Shown piece after piece: positions 34,008-44,627 of a stretch of DNA of 64,000 nt (positions are counted from its first letter, which is position 1; every line of letters starts with the position of its first letter). The translations under genes were made by a program, and so were the position numbers. The stretch covers positions 186,001 through 250,000 of the forward strand of contig NZ_JAAIKA010000001.1 in assembly GCF_011752015.1 (NCBI RefSeq), in the 5' to 3' direction. Origin of the DNA: Canibacter zhoujuaniae. Its GTDB lineage: Bacteria > Actinomycetota > Actinomycetes > Actinomycetales > Microbacteriaceae. The notes under the pieces were generated by a model. The model saw only the letters and a program-made list of their open reading frames with translations, was not told the DNA's origin and searched no databases.

Positions 34008-34610
34008 TTAGCGGATTTTCTCGTCAAATAGGTGCGCAAGAGGTTGCAGCCGCTGTGTCAGATGGTGGTGAATGGATCCGCGATCCGGCCCTTTTTGCAC
34101 CCACTCAAAAATTGCCGCCAAAAGGGCTCCGGTGAGTGTTGCAGCTGCTATCTCTGCAGTGAAATTTTTGTTTGCTGGAGTGCTAACTAAGTGCGTGCGG
34201 ATTAGCGCAGCGATTTCATGCACACGACTGCCGGAGCTGTCTAGTGCGGCGACCGGGCTGCCGATAGCGGCAAAGTGACTCAATATCCAGGGGATCGCGC
34301 CAGCCTCCCACGGCTTTAAAGTATCGCTGACGGCGGCGATAAGCAGATCTATGCCGGTTTTATCGTGTGTTTGCAGCGCTAGTTTCAGGCGGGCAAGAGT
34401 TTTATCAATTTCCGGCCAAAACACATCGCTCTTTTCGGCGAAGTAGTTGAAGAATGTGGTGCGCCCGACGCCAGCGGTTGCCGTGATTTGTGCGATTGTG
34501 GTGCTGTCGTAACCCTGTGTGAGAAACAGATCATAGGCCGCCTCTTGCAGTGTCTCTGCATTGGTGGCTTTGGGTCGCCCGCGACCCGTATGTGCTTGAG
34601 CTGACGCCAT
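34008..34610 (-). CDS. TetR-family transcriptional regulator
   Basis: A 200-residue regulator. The N-terminal helix-turn-helix is AAYDLFLTQGYDSTTIAQIT followed by AGVGRTTFFNYFAEKSDVFW, the standard TetR DNA-binding unit (about 23-65). The ligand domain is not assignable. It is divergent from the ABC importer with only 61 nt between the start codons, so it probably controls that operon and itself. Confidence 0.87.
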   Translation of the reverse strand: MASAQAHTGRGRPKATNAETLQEAAYDLFLTQGYDSTTIAQITATAGVGRTTFFNYFAEKSDVFWPEIDKTLARLKLALQTHDKTGIDLLIAAVSDTLKPWEAGAIPWILSHFAAIGSPVAALDSSGSRVHEIAALIRTHLVSTPANKNFTAEIAAATLTGALLAAIFEWVQKGPDRGSIHHHLTQRLQPLAHLFDEKIR

Positions 34611-34646
34611 ACTGCTACACTAACACTCGGTATTAAATAAACACTG

Positions 34647-34661
34647 TTCAAGAATTCAAGA
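34647..34661. promoter_or_regulatory. Direct repeat in the tetR/ABC-importer intergenic region
   Basis: TTCAAGA occurs twice with an 8-nt period (34647-34653 and 34655-34661), 11 nt before the importer ATG. A second pair of near-copies of AACACT flanks an AT-rich core at 34622-34646. Either could be part of a TetR operator; no clean palindrome is seen. Confidence 0.3.
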
Positions 34662-34671
34662 AAGGCTTTAA

Positions 34672-36297
34672 ATGGCATCTTTCTCAGCAAAACTATCTCG
34701 CATAGCGGCGATCGCAGCGCTCGGCGCGGTTGTGATGTCGGGTTGCGCAACAGCGGGCGGCGATACAGCAGATCGAGCAACTGGCAACGAGAAGCTTGTG
34801 TGGGCGATCGCCGGTGGCAATCTCGAGAACAACCACATGGATCCGCACCGCAGCCAGTTGGATGTCAGCGCAATCGTTGGGCGCCTGGTGCTGGACTCGC
34901 TCACCTACCTCGACGAAAAAGGTGAGTTGCAGCCGTGGTTGGCAACCGACTGGTCCGTTTCTGAAGATGGGAAGAGCGTCAGCTTTGATCTGCGACACGA
35001 CGTTACCTTCCACGACGGTGAAGCGTTTAACGCAGCAGCGGTGAAAGCTAACTTCGATCACATCATGGCCGAAGAAACCGAGTCTGCTGCGGCAAGCGAT
35101 CTTTTGGGCGGTGACGTCTATAGCGAAACAGTGGTTATCGATGATGACACTGTTGAGGTGCGTTTTACACAGCCTTTCGCACCGTTTCTAATCAACACTT
35201 CAACCGCAAACCTGGGCATGTATTCACCGAAAGCGCTCGCTGCGAGCGCTGAAAAACTGCCGGTGGGCGGCCCTGGAGTATCTGTTGGCACAGGGCCGTG
35301 GGTTATGACAGAAATCACCCCCGGCGCAAGCATCAGCTATGAACGCAACGCCGACTACAACTGGTACCCAGAGGGAGTGAAGGCGGCTGATAAAACTGCA
35401 AGCAACCTTGAGGTGCAAATCGTGCCTGAGCAGCAGGTGCGTGTGCAGCGTGTTGAAAGCGGTGAGGCAGATGTTGCTTCTGAGCTGCAACCAAACGGTC
35501 TTGACGGTCTTACCTCAGAAGTTGTGCTGAATGAGAACCCGGGAATGCCGTATTCAGTGTTCCTGAACACCTCTAACCCGATTCTCGCTGATGTTAAGGT
35601 GCGGCAGGCACTGGCTCTCAGCGCAGATATTGATGCAATCGTTGCCTCAACCTTCCAGGGCAATTTGCAGCCGGCCACCGGTGTTTTGAGCCAGGCAACA
35701 CCAGCAATCGGCGCAGCAGCAGATAAAGATTACACAAACTTTGATGAAACAAAGGCAGCTGCGCTCCTCGATGAAGCAGGCTGGGTGCAGAACAATCCGG
35801 GAGAGATCCGCGAAAAGAACGGCGAAAAACTGTCGCTCGATTGGTATCGCTGGACGGAGCAGCCGGTTGAGCGTGAAACCATCTCAACCTTCCTGGCAGA
35901 CGGGTGGCGCAAGCTCGGCGTTGAAGTGAACATTCACGTGCTTGAGGGGGAGCAGTACAACAAGTTTTACGGCACCCCAGAGATGGCGCTAACCGACTGG
36001 GGTTATTCTTCTGCCGATCCAGACATTCTGCGCAACCACCTGCACAGCGCGGGCTTCCAAAATATCGTGTCTGTTGCTGACCCAGAACTGGATGCGAAGC
36101 TCACCGCTGCAACAGCAAATTTCGATGCTGAAAAGCGCGGAGAAATCTATAGCGAAGTGATTCGCACCGCAGCTGATGAGGCTTACATTATCCCAGTGTT
36201 CAACACCGCATTTATTAACGTCGTTGGTAAAAACACTGCGGGCTTTGCTGTGGACGGTTACGGTTTCCCGGTGTTTTTTAACACCAGCAAAGCGTAA
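34672..36297 (+). CDS. ABC transporter substrate-binding lipoprotein (peptide/family 5)
   Basis: A 541-residue lipoprotein. The signal ends in lipobox VMSGC with acylated Cys25. The body matches family 5 solute-binding proteins: SLTYLDEKGELQPWLATDWS, DVTFHDGEAFNAAAVKANFD and VRQALALSADIDAIV. Family members bind oligopeptides, nickel or similar; the ligand here is unknown. AGAAAGG precedes the ATG. It heads an operon with two permeases and a fused ATPase, divergent from a TetR gene. Confidence 0.9.
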   Translation: MASFSAKLSRIAAIAALGAVVMSGCATAGGDTADRATGNEKLVWAIAGGNLENNHMDPHRSQLDVSAIVGRLVLDSLTYLDEKGELQPWLATDWSVSEDGKSVSFDLRHDVTFHDGEAFNAAAVKANFDHIMAEETESAAASDLLGGDVYSETVVIDDDTVEVRFTQPFAPFLINTSTANLGMYSPKALAASAEKLPVGGPGVSVGTGPWVMTEITPGASISYERNADYNWYPEGVKAADKTASNLEVQIVPEQQVRVQRVESGEADVASELQPNGLDGLTSEVVLNENPGMPYSVFLNTSNPILADVKVRQALALSADIDAIVASTFQGNLQPATGVLSQATPAIGAAADKDYTNFDETKAAALLDEAGWVQNNPGEIREKNGEKLSLDWYRWTEQPVERETISTFLADGWRKLGVEVNIHVLEGEQYNKFYGTPEMALTDWGYSSADPDILRNHLHSAGFQNIVSVADPELDAKLTAATANFDAEKRGEIYSEVIRTAADEAYIIPVFNTAFINVVGKNTAGFAVDGYGFPVFFNTSKA

Positions 36298-36340
36298 GTA
36301 ACAAACACCTAGAGGGTTAAATAACACAAAGTTGCAGGGT

Positions 36341-37309
36341 ATGAGAGTAAAAGTGGGCTTAATATCGCGTGCGGTAATTCGCCCACTTTTACGCGCCCTG
36401 GTAACCGTTTGGTTAGCGGTCACGATCGCATTTTGGGCGGTCGCTGCACTGCCCGGTGACGCGGTGAGCGCCCGCTTTGGGCCGCTGTCACGCATCAGCG
36501 CCGAACGCCAGGCCGAAATTTTTGTTGAAATGGGGTTGGATCGGCCGCTCCCAATTCAATACTTAAACTACCTCGGCAACCTCATAACCGGCGACCTCGG
36601 TTTTTCTCTGCAGCGCAACCAGGCTGTGACAGCGATGCTCGCGCAGCAGTTTCAATACACGCTTGAAATTGCCGCACTGGGTTTGCTCTTCGCTGTGCTG
36701 CTCACGCTATTGGGGCAGATATTTAAACGCGGGCTCACACCGTGGGGTGCTTCCTCACGCGTGAGCGGCCTGCTTGATTTTGCGCACACGCTGGCAGCAT
36801 CAACCCCAAGCTACTGGCTTGGATTCTTGCTGCTCAGCCTGTTTGCGTTCTCGCTCAAATGGTTACCATCCGGCGGTGTCGCTTCTCCCGGATCGAGTAT
36901 TCTGCCAGCTCTCACCCTAGCGATTCCCGCTGCCGGCTATCTTGGGCAGGTGCTCGACCACGAACTGGATCGCATCGAACTGCTACCGTTTGCGCTCTCA
37001 TCGCGAGCGCGCGGCATGTCTCGCCTGCGGTTTACGCTGACACACGGTTTAAAGCACAGCGTCTCCGCTGTGCTCGGGCTGCTGGTGAACCTGATCGGTG
37101 GGGTGCTGGGTGGTGCGGTGCTGGTTGAAACTGTTTTTGCCAGGCCGGGTTTGGGCAGTCTCACACTCGATGCGATTGTGATGCGCGATATGCCTGTTGT
37201 GCTCGGGGTGGTTGCCTTAGCCGCGACCCTCTTTTCGGCGCTTACTCTGCTTACTCAGGTGACGGTGCGTCTGCTGGATCCGCGGCTGCGGGGTGCTGTG
37301 CATGGGTAG
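36341..37309 (+). CDS. Peptide-type ABC transporter permease (DppB/OppB-like)
   Basis: About 322 residues and six TM spans. The N-terminus ALPGDAVSARFG and GDLGFSLQRNQAV is typical of DppB/OppB permeases, and the loop SSRARGMSRLRFTLTHGLKH is the EAA-type contact with the ATPase. ATG 36341 is used; TTG 36332 would add three residues. It lies 43 nt after the binding protein and overlaps the second permease by 8 nt. Confidence 0.87.
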   Translation: MRVKVGLISRAVIRPLLRALVTVWLAVTIAFWAVAALPGDAVSARFGPLSRISAERQAEIFVEMGLDRPLPIQYLNYLGNLITGDLGFSLQRNQAVTAMLAQQFQYTLEIAALGLLFAVLLTLLGQIFKRGLTPWGASSRVSGLLDFAHTLAASTPSYWLGFLLLSLFAFSLKWLPSGGVASPGSSILPALTLAIPAAGYLGQVLDHELDRIELLPFALSSRARGMSRLRFTLTHGLKHSVSAVLGLLVNLIGGVLGGAVLVETVFARPGLGSLTLDAIVMRDMPVVLGVVALAATLFSALTLLTQVTVRLLDPRLRGAVHG

Positions 37310-38111
37310 GGTCAGGCAGGTCTTAACAGCTTTAGGCTTTATTTTGCTGCTGCTGTGTGTTGTCGCGCCGGGCATATTTACCCCGTATGATCCGCTCGCG
37401 ACCGATCCGCACCTTGCGCTCGCCCCTCCCTCAGCGGCGCACCCTTTGGGCACCGATCAGACCGGCAGCGATATTTGGGCGCGTGTGGTGTATGGGGCGA
37501 GCTCGACCGTGCTCACCGGCTTGGGCGCTGTTGCTGTGGCGTTTGTGCTGGGTGTTGCGCTGGGCGCCGGTCTGGCTGTGGTGCCGAGAGTGGTGCGTGA
37601 AGCGGGTATGCGGGTTATTGATGCGCTGATGGCGCTGCCAGAATTTTTGCTCGCGCTTTTGTTGCTGGCTTTTTTCGGGAGCAGCCCGGTGGCGGTGATA
37701 GCGGCGGTAGCGCTGGCTATGGCTCCCGGTTATGCCCGTATCATGCTCTATAGCGCTGAGGCAAAGCGCGCAAGCGAAGCCTACACCGCCGCGCAGTTTA
37801 ACGGTGTTGGGGTGCTGCGGCGCAATTGGCGTTACGTGCTTATGCCTGCTCTGCAACCGCTATTTTCACTCTTTACAATTGGCATCGGCACCGCCATCTT
37901 GATTGTGTCGGGGCTCACCTTCCTGGGGTTGGGTGTGCAGCCTCCAACACCCGACTGGGGTGTCATGCTCAGTCAGGGGCGCAGCTATGTTGCACGCAGC
38001 TGGTGGCCGGTGCTGTGGCCGGGGCTGGCGCTGCTTTTGACGATTATGCTGTTTACGTTTACCGGCAGAAGATTGCAGAGACGCGAGGTGCTTTCTAATG
38101 ACGGTGGTTAG
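37302..38111 (+). CDS. Peptide-type ABC transporter permease (DppC/OppC-like)
   Basis: About 269 residues. HPLGTDQTGSDIWARVVYGA is the characteristic DppC/OppC segment, and SEAYTAAQFNGVGVLRRNWR is the EAA loop. TFLGLGVQPPTPDWGVMLSQ near the C-terminus is diagnostic. ATG 37302 overlaps the previous stop; the gene in turn overlaps the ATPase by 14 nt, so all four genes are tightly coupled. Confidence 0.9.
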   Translation: MGRVRQVLTALGFILLLLCVVAPGIFTPYDPLATDPHLALAPPSAAHPLGTDQTGSDIWARVVYGASSTVLTGLGAVAVAFVLGVALGAGLAVVPRVVREAGMRVIDALMALPEFLLALLLLAFFGSSPVAVIAAVALAMAPGYARIMLYSAEAKRASEAYTAAQFNGVGVLRRNWRYVLMPALQPLFSLFTIGIGTAILIVSGLTFLGLGVQPPTPDWGVMLSQGRSYVARSWWPVLWPGLALLLTIMLFTFTGRRLQRREVLSNDGG

Positions 38112-39516
38112 TGTTAAAAATCTTAAAGTTTCTGGCCCGCAGGGGCTGATTGTGGCAGCTGCTGATTTTCAGGTGCACGCTGGTGAGTGTGTCGCTCTCG
38201 TCGGGGAGTCTGGCGCGGGCAAAAGCCTCTTCGTGCGGGCACTTACAGCTCTTGCGCCCGCTGGGATTAAAACCACTGCAGATAAGCTGCGAGTGTGCGA
38301 TCACGATGTGCTGTCTCTTGGAGCATGCGGGCGCAGCCAGTTTCTCAACACCCGCATCGGGTTTGTTAATCAGGATGCTTTGAGCGCGCTTGATCCGCTG
38401 CAGCGGGTGGGTTTAGCGGTCTCTGAATCACTTCGCCTCACCGGTGTGCGACACACTGGTGAGGCGGTAGCTAAGGCGTTGACGGGGGCGCAGCTGGCTG
38501 ATGCTCGTGCGGTTATACGGCGCTACCCGCATGAGCTTTCGGGGGGTATGCGGCAGCGGGCACTGATTGCTGCAGCTACGGTGCACACGCCGCCACTGAT
38601 AATTGCAGACGAACCAACCAGCGCACTGGATCAGCAGACAGCAACAGCCGTTTTAGCCACCCTGCGCGGGTATGTTGATGCGGGCGCAGCACTGATTTTA
38701 ATTACGCACGATATGACCGCTGCAGCGCAGTTTGCGGATCGGGCATATATTGTGAAAGGCGGCAGTGTTGCCCCAGGGAATTTGACCGTGCAGACTGCTG
38801 GTGGGGTGAGCGCGCCGCAGCCAGCGCACAAAACTGCAACGCTGCTTGAGCTGTGTGATTTAAGTGTGCGTTACCCCGACGCTGAGAGAGCCGCCCTGAG
38901 CGGGGTGAGTTTCTCTTTGCGAGCGGGGGAGGCGGTTGCTGTTTTGGGGGAGAGCGGCTCAGGTAAGACCTCACTGCTGCAGGCTGTGTTGGGCGCAGTG
39001 CCTTACACAGGGGCTGTCACAAAAGCCGCCGGTGTGCACTTTGCATGGGTGCCGCAGGATCCGCGCAGCAGTTTGCTGCCAGAAATGCGAGTCGAAACGG
39101 TTTTGAAAGAAGCGGGTGCTGTTGCAAAACGGCGTGGCAAAACAGCGCAGACTGTCGACGAGCTGCTGCGGGCGGTTGGATTGCCAGGCAGTCTGGCGCG
39201 CCGCAGGATCCGCACCCTTTCTGGTGGGCAGGCACAGCGCGTTGCAATCGCCCGTGCGTTAGCGACCGGCGCGAATGTGCTGCTGTGTGACGAGCCGGTT
39301 GCGGCGTTGGATAAATCTGCGCGCATGGAAATTGCTAATCTGCTGCAGGATCTAATACAGCGGCTGCAGCTTGGCATCATTTTGGTGTCGCACGAGTTGG
39401 AGATTGTGCACAGCGTTGCCGCCACCGCGATTGTGCTGCAAAACGGTGTGGTTGTGGCACACGGTGAAACCCCTGCTGTGCTTGCAGAACAAGCCCGGCA
39501 ACATGGGTTAGAATAG
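38098..39516 (+). CDS. Fused double-ATPase subunit of peptide-type ABC importer
   Basis: A 472-residue protein with two ABC domains, replacing separate DppD and DppF. Domain 1 has Walker A GESGAGKS (about 37-44), signature ELSGGMRQRA and Walker B LIIADEPTSALD. Domain 2 has GESGSGKTS (about 282-290), TLSGGQAQRVAIARA and VLLCDEPVAALD. Both sites look intact. It is the last gene of the importer operon. The ileS T-box leader begins directly after its stop codon. Confidence 0.9.
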   Translation: MTVVSVKNLKVSGPQGLIVAAADFQVHAGECVALVGESGAGKSLFVRALTALAPAGIKTTADKLRVCDHDVLSLGACGRSQFLNTRIGFVNQDALSALDPLQRVGLAVSESLRLTGVRHTGEAVAKALTGAQLADARAVIRRYPHELSGGMRQRALIAAATVHTPPLIIADEPTSALDQQTATAVLATLRGYVDAGAALILITHDMTAAAQFADRAYIVKGGSVAPGNLTVQTAGGVSAPQPAHKTATLLELCDLSVRYPDAERAALSGVSFSLRAGEAVAVLGESGSGKTSLLQAVLGAVPYTGAVTKAAGVHFAWVPQDPRSSLLPEMRVETVLKEAGAVAKRRGKTAQTVDELLRAVGLPGSLARRRIRTLSGGQAQRVAIARALATGANVLLCDEPVAALDKSARMEIANLLQDLIQRLQLGIILVSHELEIVHSVAATAIVLQNGVVVAHGETPAVLAEQARQHGLE

Positions 39517-39518
39517 TA

Positions 39519-39705
39519 GTCTGACGAAGATCCGGCTATCACCGGGGAGTTCCTGGAAGAACAGCAGCCCATTACTGGGTCGCCTATTAGACCCGGGCGT
39601 TGTGGCGCGTAAAGCCAGCATGAAGTGGCCGCTCTTGCGGCAATGCGGGGTGGTACCGCGGGAGCAATCTCGTCCCAGCGTGTTAGTGAACAATGTGAGC
39701 TGGAG
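39519..39705 (+). promoter_or_regulatory. T-box riboswitch of ileS (actinobacterial type)
   Basis: The conserved T-box element GGGTGGTACCGCGG, which binds the tRNA acceptor end, lies around 39648-39661. The specifier loop CCGGCTATCACCGG holds ATC (Ile) at 39538-39540. GACCCGGGCG and AAGCCAGCATGAAGTGGC lie between them. The short stem I placing the specifier near the loop is known from actinobacterial ileS leaders, which act on translation rather than termination. Uncharged tRNA-Ile would expose the ribosome site (GGAG at about 39702-39705). Confidence 0.93.
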
Positions 39706-39714
39706 TAAACCGAG

Positions 39715-42700
39715 ATGATCTTTCCGCGCAAACAGAACACGGGCAGCGGTGCTGCGTTTGGTGTCACCCCCGCACCTAATTTTCCCGCTATCGAACGCGA
39801 AATTTTAGCGTTTTGGAAGCAGGACGACACCTTTAAGCAGTCTATTGCGCAGCGTGATGGTGCGGCAGAGTGGGTTTTTAACGACGGCCCACCGTTCGCG
39901 AACGGTTTGCCACACTATGGGCACCTGCTCACCGGGTATGCGAAAGACATTTTCCCCCGTTTCCAGACCATGCGCGGCAAGAAGGTGGAGCGCCGCTTCG
40001 GGTGGGACACCCACGGGCTGCCGGCCGAGCTGGAGGCAATGAAGCAGCTGGGGCTGACCGAGAAGCAAGAGATTCTCGATATGGGGATCGATAAGTTCAA
40101 CGCGAAAGCACGCGAGTCTGTGCTGCAGTACACACGCGAGTGGGAAGAGTATGTGACCCGCCAGGCGCGCTGGGTGGACTTTGAAAACGACTACAAGACC
40201 CTGAATATCGAATACATGGAGAGCGTCATTTGGGCTTTCGCAGAGCTCTATAAAAAGGGTCTGGCCTATGAGGGGCAGCGCATTCTGCCCTACTGCTGGC
40301 GCGACCAGACACCGCTGTCAAACCACGAGCTGCGCATGGACGATGACGTCTATCAGATGCGGCAGGATCCGTCTGTGACGGTAACATTCCCGCTTATTGG
40401 GGCGAAAGCTAGCGAGCTTGGCCTCGAGGGTGTGCGCGCCCTCGCCTGGACGACCACGCCATGGACGCTGCCAACCAACTTCTCGGTTGCGGTCGGCCCA
40501 GAGGTTGACTATGTCGTAGTGCCAGCGGGCGAAAACGGTGCTGCCGACGGGGGAGCAGCGGGCACCGCAAAATACCTGCTGGCGAAGGATCGAGTTGCCG
40601 CGCACGCAAAAGAGCTTGGTTATGCTGAGCCGGCTGCTGCGCTGGCTGCTGCGACCTGGGTTATTAAGGGATCACAGCTTGAATATGTAGAGTACCAGCC
40701 GCTGTGGGACACCTTTAGCGACGCTGCAACCTGGGGCACTGAAAACGCTTGGATCTTCACCGTTGCAGACTATGTCACAACCGAAGACGGCACCGGCATT
40801 GTGCATCAGGCAACCGCCTACGGTGAAGAAGATATGCTCGTCAACCAGCGGTATGGCATTCCAGTCATTCTGTCTGTTGATGACGCCGCTGAATTCCTGC
40901 CGCTGTTCCGGGGCGGGCCGCTGAACGATATCGCTGGTGTGCAGGCCTTTGAAGCAAACCGCACCATTATTAATGTTTTGAAAGCAGATCACCGACTGCT
41001 GCGTGAGGCCAGCTATGAGCACTCATACCCGCACTGCTGGCGCTGCCGCACGCCGCTTATGTATAAGGCTGTTTCAAGCTGGTTTGTGCGCGTTACCGAT
41101 TTTAAGGATCGCCTGCTCGAAACCAATGAGGCAATTAACTGGGTGCCAGAAAATGTGAAGTACGGGCAGTTTGGGAAGTGGCTAGAGGGGGCGCGCGACT
41201 GGTCGATCAGTCGAAACCGCTTCTGGGGCACACCGATCCCGGTTTGGGTGAGTGACGATCCCGAATATCCGTGCGTTGAGGTCTACGGATCTGTTGCTGA
41301 GCTTGAAGCCGGCTTTGGCACTCTGCCACGCAACGAACAGGGCGAGGTTGATCTGCACCGACCGTATATTGACGAGCTTGTGAAACCCAACCCGAACGAT
41401 CCGACGGGTAAGAGTAAACTGCGGCGGATCGAAGACGTGCTCGACGTGTGGTTTGACTCCGGTTCAATGCCGTTTGCGCAGGTGCACTATCCCTTCGAAA
41501 ATCAAGACTGGTTCGAGACACACCAACCGGCAGATTTCATCGTTGAATATATCGGGCAAACTCGCGGTTGGTTCTATGTGCAGCACGTGTTAGCGACCGC
41601 ACTGTTTGACCGCCCGGCATTTAAAAACTGCATCAGTCACGGCATTGTGCTCGGCAGTGACGGCAACAAAATGTCGAAGTCGCTGCGCAACTATCCCGAT
41701 GTCAACGAGGTTTTTGAACGCGACGGTTCTGACGCTATGCGGTGGTTCCTGATGGCCTCACCGGTTGTGAGAGGCGGCAACCTGATCGTCACAGAAGCGG
41801 GGATCCGTGAGGGTGTGCGACAGTTTTTGCTGCCGCTCTGGAACACCTGGTATTTCTTCACCCTGTACGCAAATGCAGACGGGTTTGATCCGCAGTTTGA
41901 CGCCGGCAGCACGAATGAGCTCGACCGCTATATTCTGGCAAAGCTTAGGGACGCTGTTGTTGCAACCGAAAACGCTCTTGAAAATCTTGACACAACAACC
42001 GCTGCAGCAGTTTTGCGCGACTTTGCCGAGGTGCTCACCAACTGGTATGTGCGCGGCTCGCGCGACCGCTTCTGGGAGGGTGTCAACGGTGAAAACGGCA
42101 AAGACAGTAACCGTGAAGCCTTTAACACCCTGTTTACGGTGCTCGAAGTGCTAACCCGCACAGCCGCACCACTAGCGCCGCTGGTTACTGAAGAGATTTG
42201 GCAGGGGCTGACAGGCGGTCGTTCTGTGCACCTCAGCGACTGGCCTGATGCTGCCTCTCTTCCATACGACGCGGAACTTGTGTCAGCTATGGACGAGGTG
42301 CGCCAGATAACTTCACAAGCGTTGAGCCTGCGCAAGGCTAAGCAGCTGCGCGTGCGCCTGCCGCTACAGAAGCTGACCGTGGTGAGCACCCAACCAGCAG
42401 CACTGGAGCCGTTTGCGGCGCTGCTGTGCGACGAATTAAACGTGCGTCAGGTTGAATTCTCACAGCTGACAGATGATGCGGCCGCAAAATACGGCATCAC
42501 CTCAAACCTCACCGTTAACGCCCGCGCTGCCGGACCGCGCATCGGCAAAGCTGTGCAGCAAGCGATTAAGGGCGCGAAGAGTGGCGACTGGTCAGAGGTT
42601 GATGGTGTTGTCACCGCCGGTGGTGTTGAACTTCAAGAGGGGGAGTACGAGCTCACCCTGTCGGCGGGCGATGGTGAAGCTGCTGGTGTTGCGCTAGCGC

Positions 42701-43080
42701 TTTTGGCTGGCGGTGGTTTTGTGCTGCTAAACACCGAAACTACGCCGGAGCTTGAAGCTGAGGGGATTGCCCGTGACGCAGTGCGTGCGATTCAGGAGGC
42801 GCGCAAACAGGCGGGTCTTGATGTGAGTGATCGCATTGTGCTCGCCGTGAATGTTGCACCCGAATACGCTGCCGCCTTGGAAGAACACGCCGCACTCATC
42901 AGCGGCGAAACACTCGCTATCGCCTTCAACGTGCAGGCAACTGACGATGTTGCTGCGCTTGCAGACGCCGGCAACAAACAGATCAGCGAGAGGATCGCGC
43001 GTATCGCGATAGCTAAAGCGCTGGGCGTTGAAAAGGCTCCAATTGTGGTAACGGTGGATGCAGAGGGTGCAGCGCAGTAA
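39715..43080 (+). CDS. ileS: Isoleucyl-tRNA synthetase, eukaryote-like type
   Basis: An 1121-residue class I synthetase. The HIGH-type motif is [20 protein letters not shown] (about 64-83), the KMSKS motif [12 protein letters not shown] at about 650, and [20 protein letters not shown] is diagnostic of the longer type-2 group. That group is usual in actinobacteria and is known for low sensitivity to mupirocin. The C-terminal extension (about 900-1121) replaces the zinc-finger end of type 1. It is controlled by the T-box just upstream. Its TAA shares a base with the folC ATG. Confidence 0.96.
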   Translation: MIFPRKQNTGSGAAFGVTPAPNFPAIEREILAFWKQDDTFKQSIAQRDGAAEWVFNDGPPFANGLPHYGHLLTGYAKDIFPRFQTMRGKKVERRFGWDTHGLPAELEAMKQLGLTEKQEILDMGIDKFNAKARESVLQYTREWEEYVTRQARWVDFENDYKTLNIEYMESVIWAFAELYKKGLAYEGQRILPYCWRDQTPLSNHELRMDDDVYQMRQDPSVTVTFPLIGAKASELGLEGVRALAWTTTPWTLPTNFSVAVGPEVDYVVVPAGENGAADGGAAGTAKYLLAKDRVAAHAKELGYAEPAAALAAATWVIKGSQLEYVEYQPLWDTFSDAATWGTENAWIFTVADYVTTEDGTGIVHQATAYGEEDMLVNQRYGIPVILSVDDAAEFLPLFRGGPLNDIAGVQAFEANRTIINVLKADHRLLREASYEHSYPHCWRCRTPLMYKAVSSWFVRVTDFKDRLLETNEAINWVPENVKYGQFGKWLEGARDWSISRNRFWGTPIPVWVSDDPEYPCVEVYGSVAELEAGFGTLPRNEQGEVDLHRPYIDELVKPNPNDPTGKSKLRRIEDVLDVWFDSGSMPFAQVHYPFENQDWFETHQPADFIVEYIGQTRGWFYVQHVLATALFDRPAFKNCISHGIVLGSDGNKMSKSLRNYPDVNEVFERDGSDAMRWFLMASPVVRGGNLIVTEAGIREGVRQFLLPLWNTWYFFTLYANADGFDPQFDAGSTNELDRYILAKLRDAVVATENALENLDTTTAAAVLRDFAEVLTNWYVRGSRDRFWEGVNGENGKDSNREAFNTLFTVLEVLTRTAAPLAPLVTEEIWQGLTGGRSVHLSDWPDAASLPYDAELVSAMDEVRQITSQALSLRKAKQLRVRLPLQKLTVVSTQPAALEPFAALLCDELNVRQVEFSQLTDDAAAKYGITSNLTVNARAAGPRIGKAVQQAIKGAKSGDWSEVDGVVTAGGVELQEGEYELTLSAGDGEAAGVALALLAGGGFVLLNTETTPELEAEGIARDAVRAIQEARKQAGLDVSDRIVLAVNVAPEYAAALEEHAALISGETLAIAFNVQATDDVAALADAGNKQISERIARIAIAKALGVEKAPIVVTVDAEGAAQ

Positions 43081-44627
43081 TGGCTCAAGAATTAGACCCG
43101 TGGGATGCCGCAAACCGTGAGGCCGGTATCACTGCTGACGCTGCGAAGGCAGAAGCAGTGGCAATGGCGAAAATGCTCAACCCGCTGCTTGACGATGACG
43201 ACGCCACCGACGACGGCGCAGCCGTCGAACAGCTGAGCGCCGCAGCCTTAAAGGTGCACGCAGAAATTTACGGCACTGAGTCAAAGAGGGCTGCGCAGCT
43301 GGTGCTCGATGAGCTTATGACCCGCGTCGGTGAGGCCACACCGCGCCCACGCATTGAGCCGGTGAAACGACTGGCTGATTTGGTGGGGCGCCCGCAGGAT
43401 CTCTACCCGGTGATTATGGTTGCCGGCACGAACGGAAAAACCTCAACCGCACGCATGATTGAGGCACTGCTCAGAGCGCACGGCATGCGCACCGGGCTCT
43501 TCACGAGCCCACACCTGGTGAGCTTCACCGAACGCTTTTGTATCGATGGTGAACCGGTAGACGGCGTGCAGTTGGCGACAGCTTGGGAGTCGATGCAGCT
43601 GGCGCTAGAAGTGGTTGACGCTGAGTTAGAAGCGCAGGGGCAGGGACGGATCACATTCTTTGAGGCGCTCGCTGTGCTCGGTTACGCACTTTTTGCGGAC
43701 GCCCCGGTTGAAGTTGCGGTGATCGAAGTGGGTATGGGCGGTGAGTGGGATGCAACCAATATTGCGACTGCAGAGGTTGCTGTAGTGACCCCGGTGGCGC
43801 TCGATCACACAGGGGTTCTCGGCGACACTATTGCTGAAATTGCGGCAACTAAAGCGCGGATCATAAAACCTGAATCAAAAGCTGTTTTCGCATCGCAGCG
43901 CTCGGAAGCCCAGGCGGAACTGCAAGATTTTGCCAGCCAACAAAATGCAGAAGTTGTTGCGGCAGGAGCACAGTATGAGCTGTTGCAAAACCAGGTTGCC
44001 GTGGGCGGGCGATTGATCTCGGTGCGCCTGACCGACGGTCAGGGAGATTACACGCTCGAAGATCTTTTTGTGCCGCTCATGGGAGCGCATCAGGGCGAAA
44101 ACGCCGCAACGGCGCTAGCCGCTGTTGCTGCTTTCTTTGCCCCACGCGCGCTCGATAGTGAAACTGTAGAGGCTGCTTTTGCTGCGGTTGTCTCACCCGG
44201 TCGCTTACAGGTGCTGACACAGAACCCAACTATCATTGTTGACGCGGCGCACAACCCGCACGGCACCGCCGCGCTGAGCCAAGCGTTCACCGAGAACTTC
44301 GCGTTTTCAGAAACCACGGTTGTTGCCGGTGTGCTCGCCGATAAAGACGCTACAGGGGTGCTGACGCAGCTCGCCCAATTGGGTGAGCAGGTGATTTTGG
44401 TGCCGGTTGATTCACCGCGCACCCTTGATGTCACGCAGCTGCACAGCCTCGTTGAGGCGAGTGAGCTTGCTGCGCACGATAATCTGTGGGTTGCTGAGTC
44501 AACATTTGACGGTCTAACCGCTGCTTACGACTGGGCGGCAGAGGATGCAGGCCGCGGTATACTCGTGGCCGGATCTGTGCTGCTCGCGGGATCCGCAATA
44601 GCGATTGCGAAAGAAGAGGGCTGGTAA
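43080..44627 (+). CDS. folC: Folylpolyglutamate synthase / dihydrofolate synthase
   Basis: A 515-residue Mur-ligase-like enzyme adding glutamate to folates. The P-loop is VAGTNGKTSTARMIEALLRA (about 117-136), followed by GLFTSPHLVSFTERFCIDG. VIEVGMGGEWDATN and AAHNPHGTAAL are further family blocks. The N-terminal ~75 residues (rich in Asp and Ala, DDDDATDDG) precede the core. It overlaps ileS and the next gene by one base each, so it is in the same operon. Confidence 0.93.
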   Translation: MAQELDPWDAANREAGITADAAKAEAVAMAKMLNPLLDDDDATDDGAAVEQLSAAALKVHAEIYGTESKRAAQLVLDELMTRVGEATPRPRIEPVKRLADLVGRPQDLYPVIMVAGTNGKTSTARMIEALLRAHGMRTGLFTSPHLVSFTERFCIDGEPVDGVQLATAWESMQLALEVVDAELEAQGQGRITFFEALAVLGYALFADAPVEVAVIEVGMGGEWDATNIATAEVAVVTPVALDHTGVLGDTIAEIAATKARIIKPESKAVFASQRSEAQAELQDFASQQNAEVVAAGAQYELLQNQVAVGGRLISVRLTDGQGDYTLEDLFVPLMGAHQGENAATALAAVAAFFAPRALDSETVEAAFAAVVSPGRLQVLTQNPTIIVDAAHNPHGTAALSQAFTENFAFSETTVVAGVLADKDATGVLTQLAQLGEQVILVPVDSPRTLDVTQLHSLVEASELAAHDNLWVAESTFDGLTAAYDWAAEDAGRGILVAGSVLLAGSAIAIAKEEGW

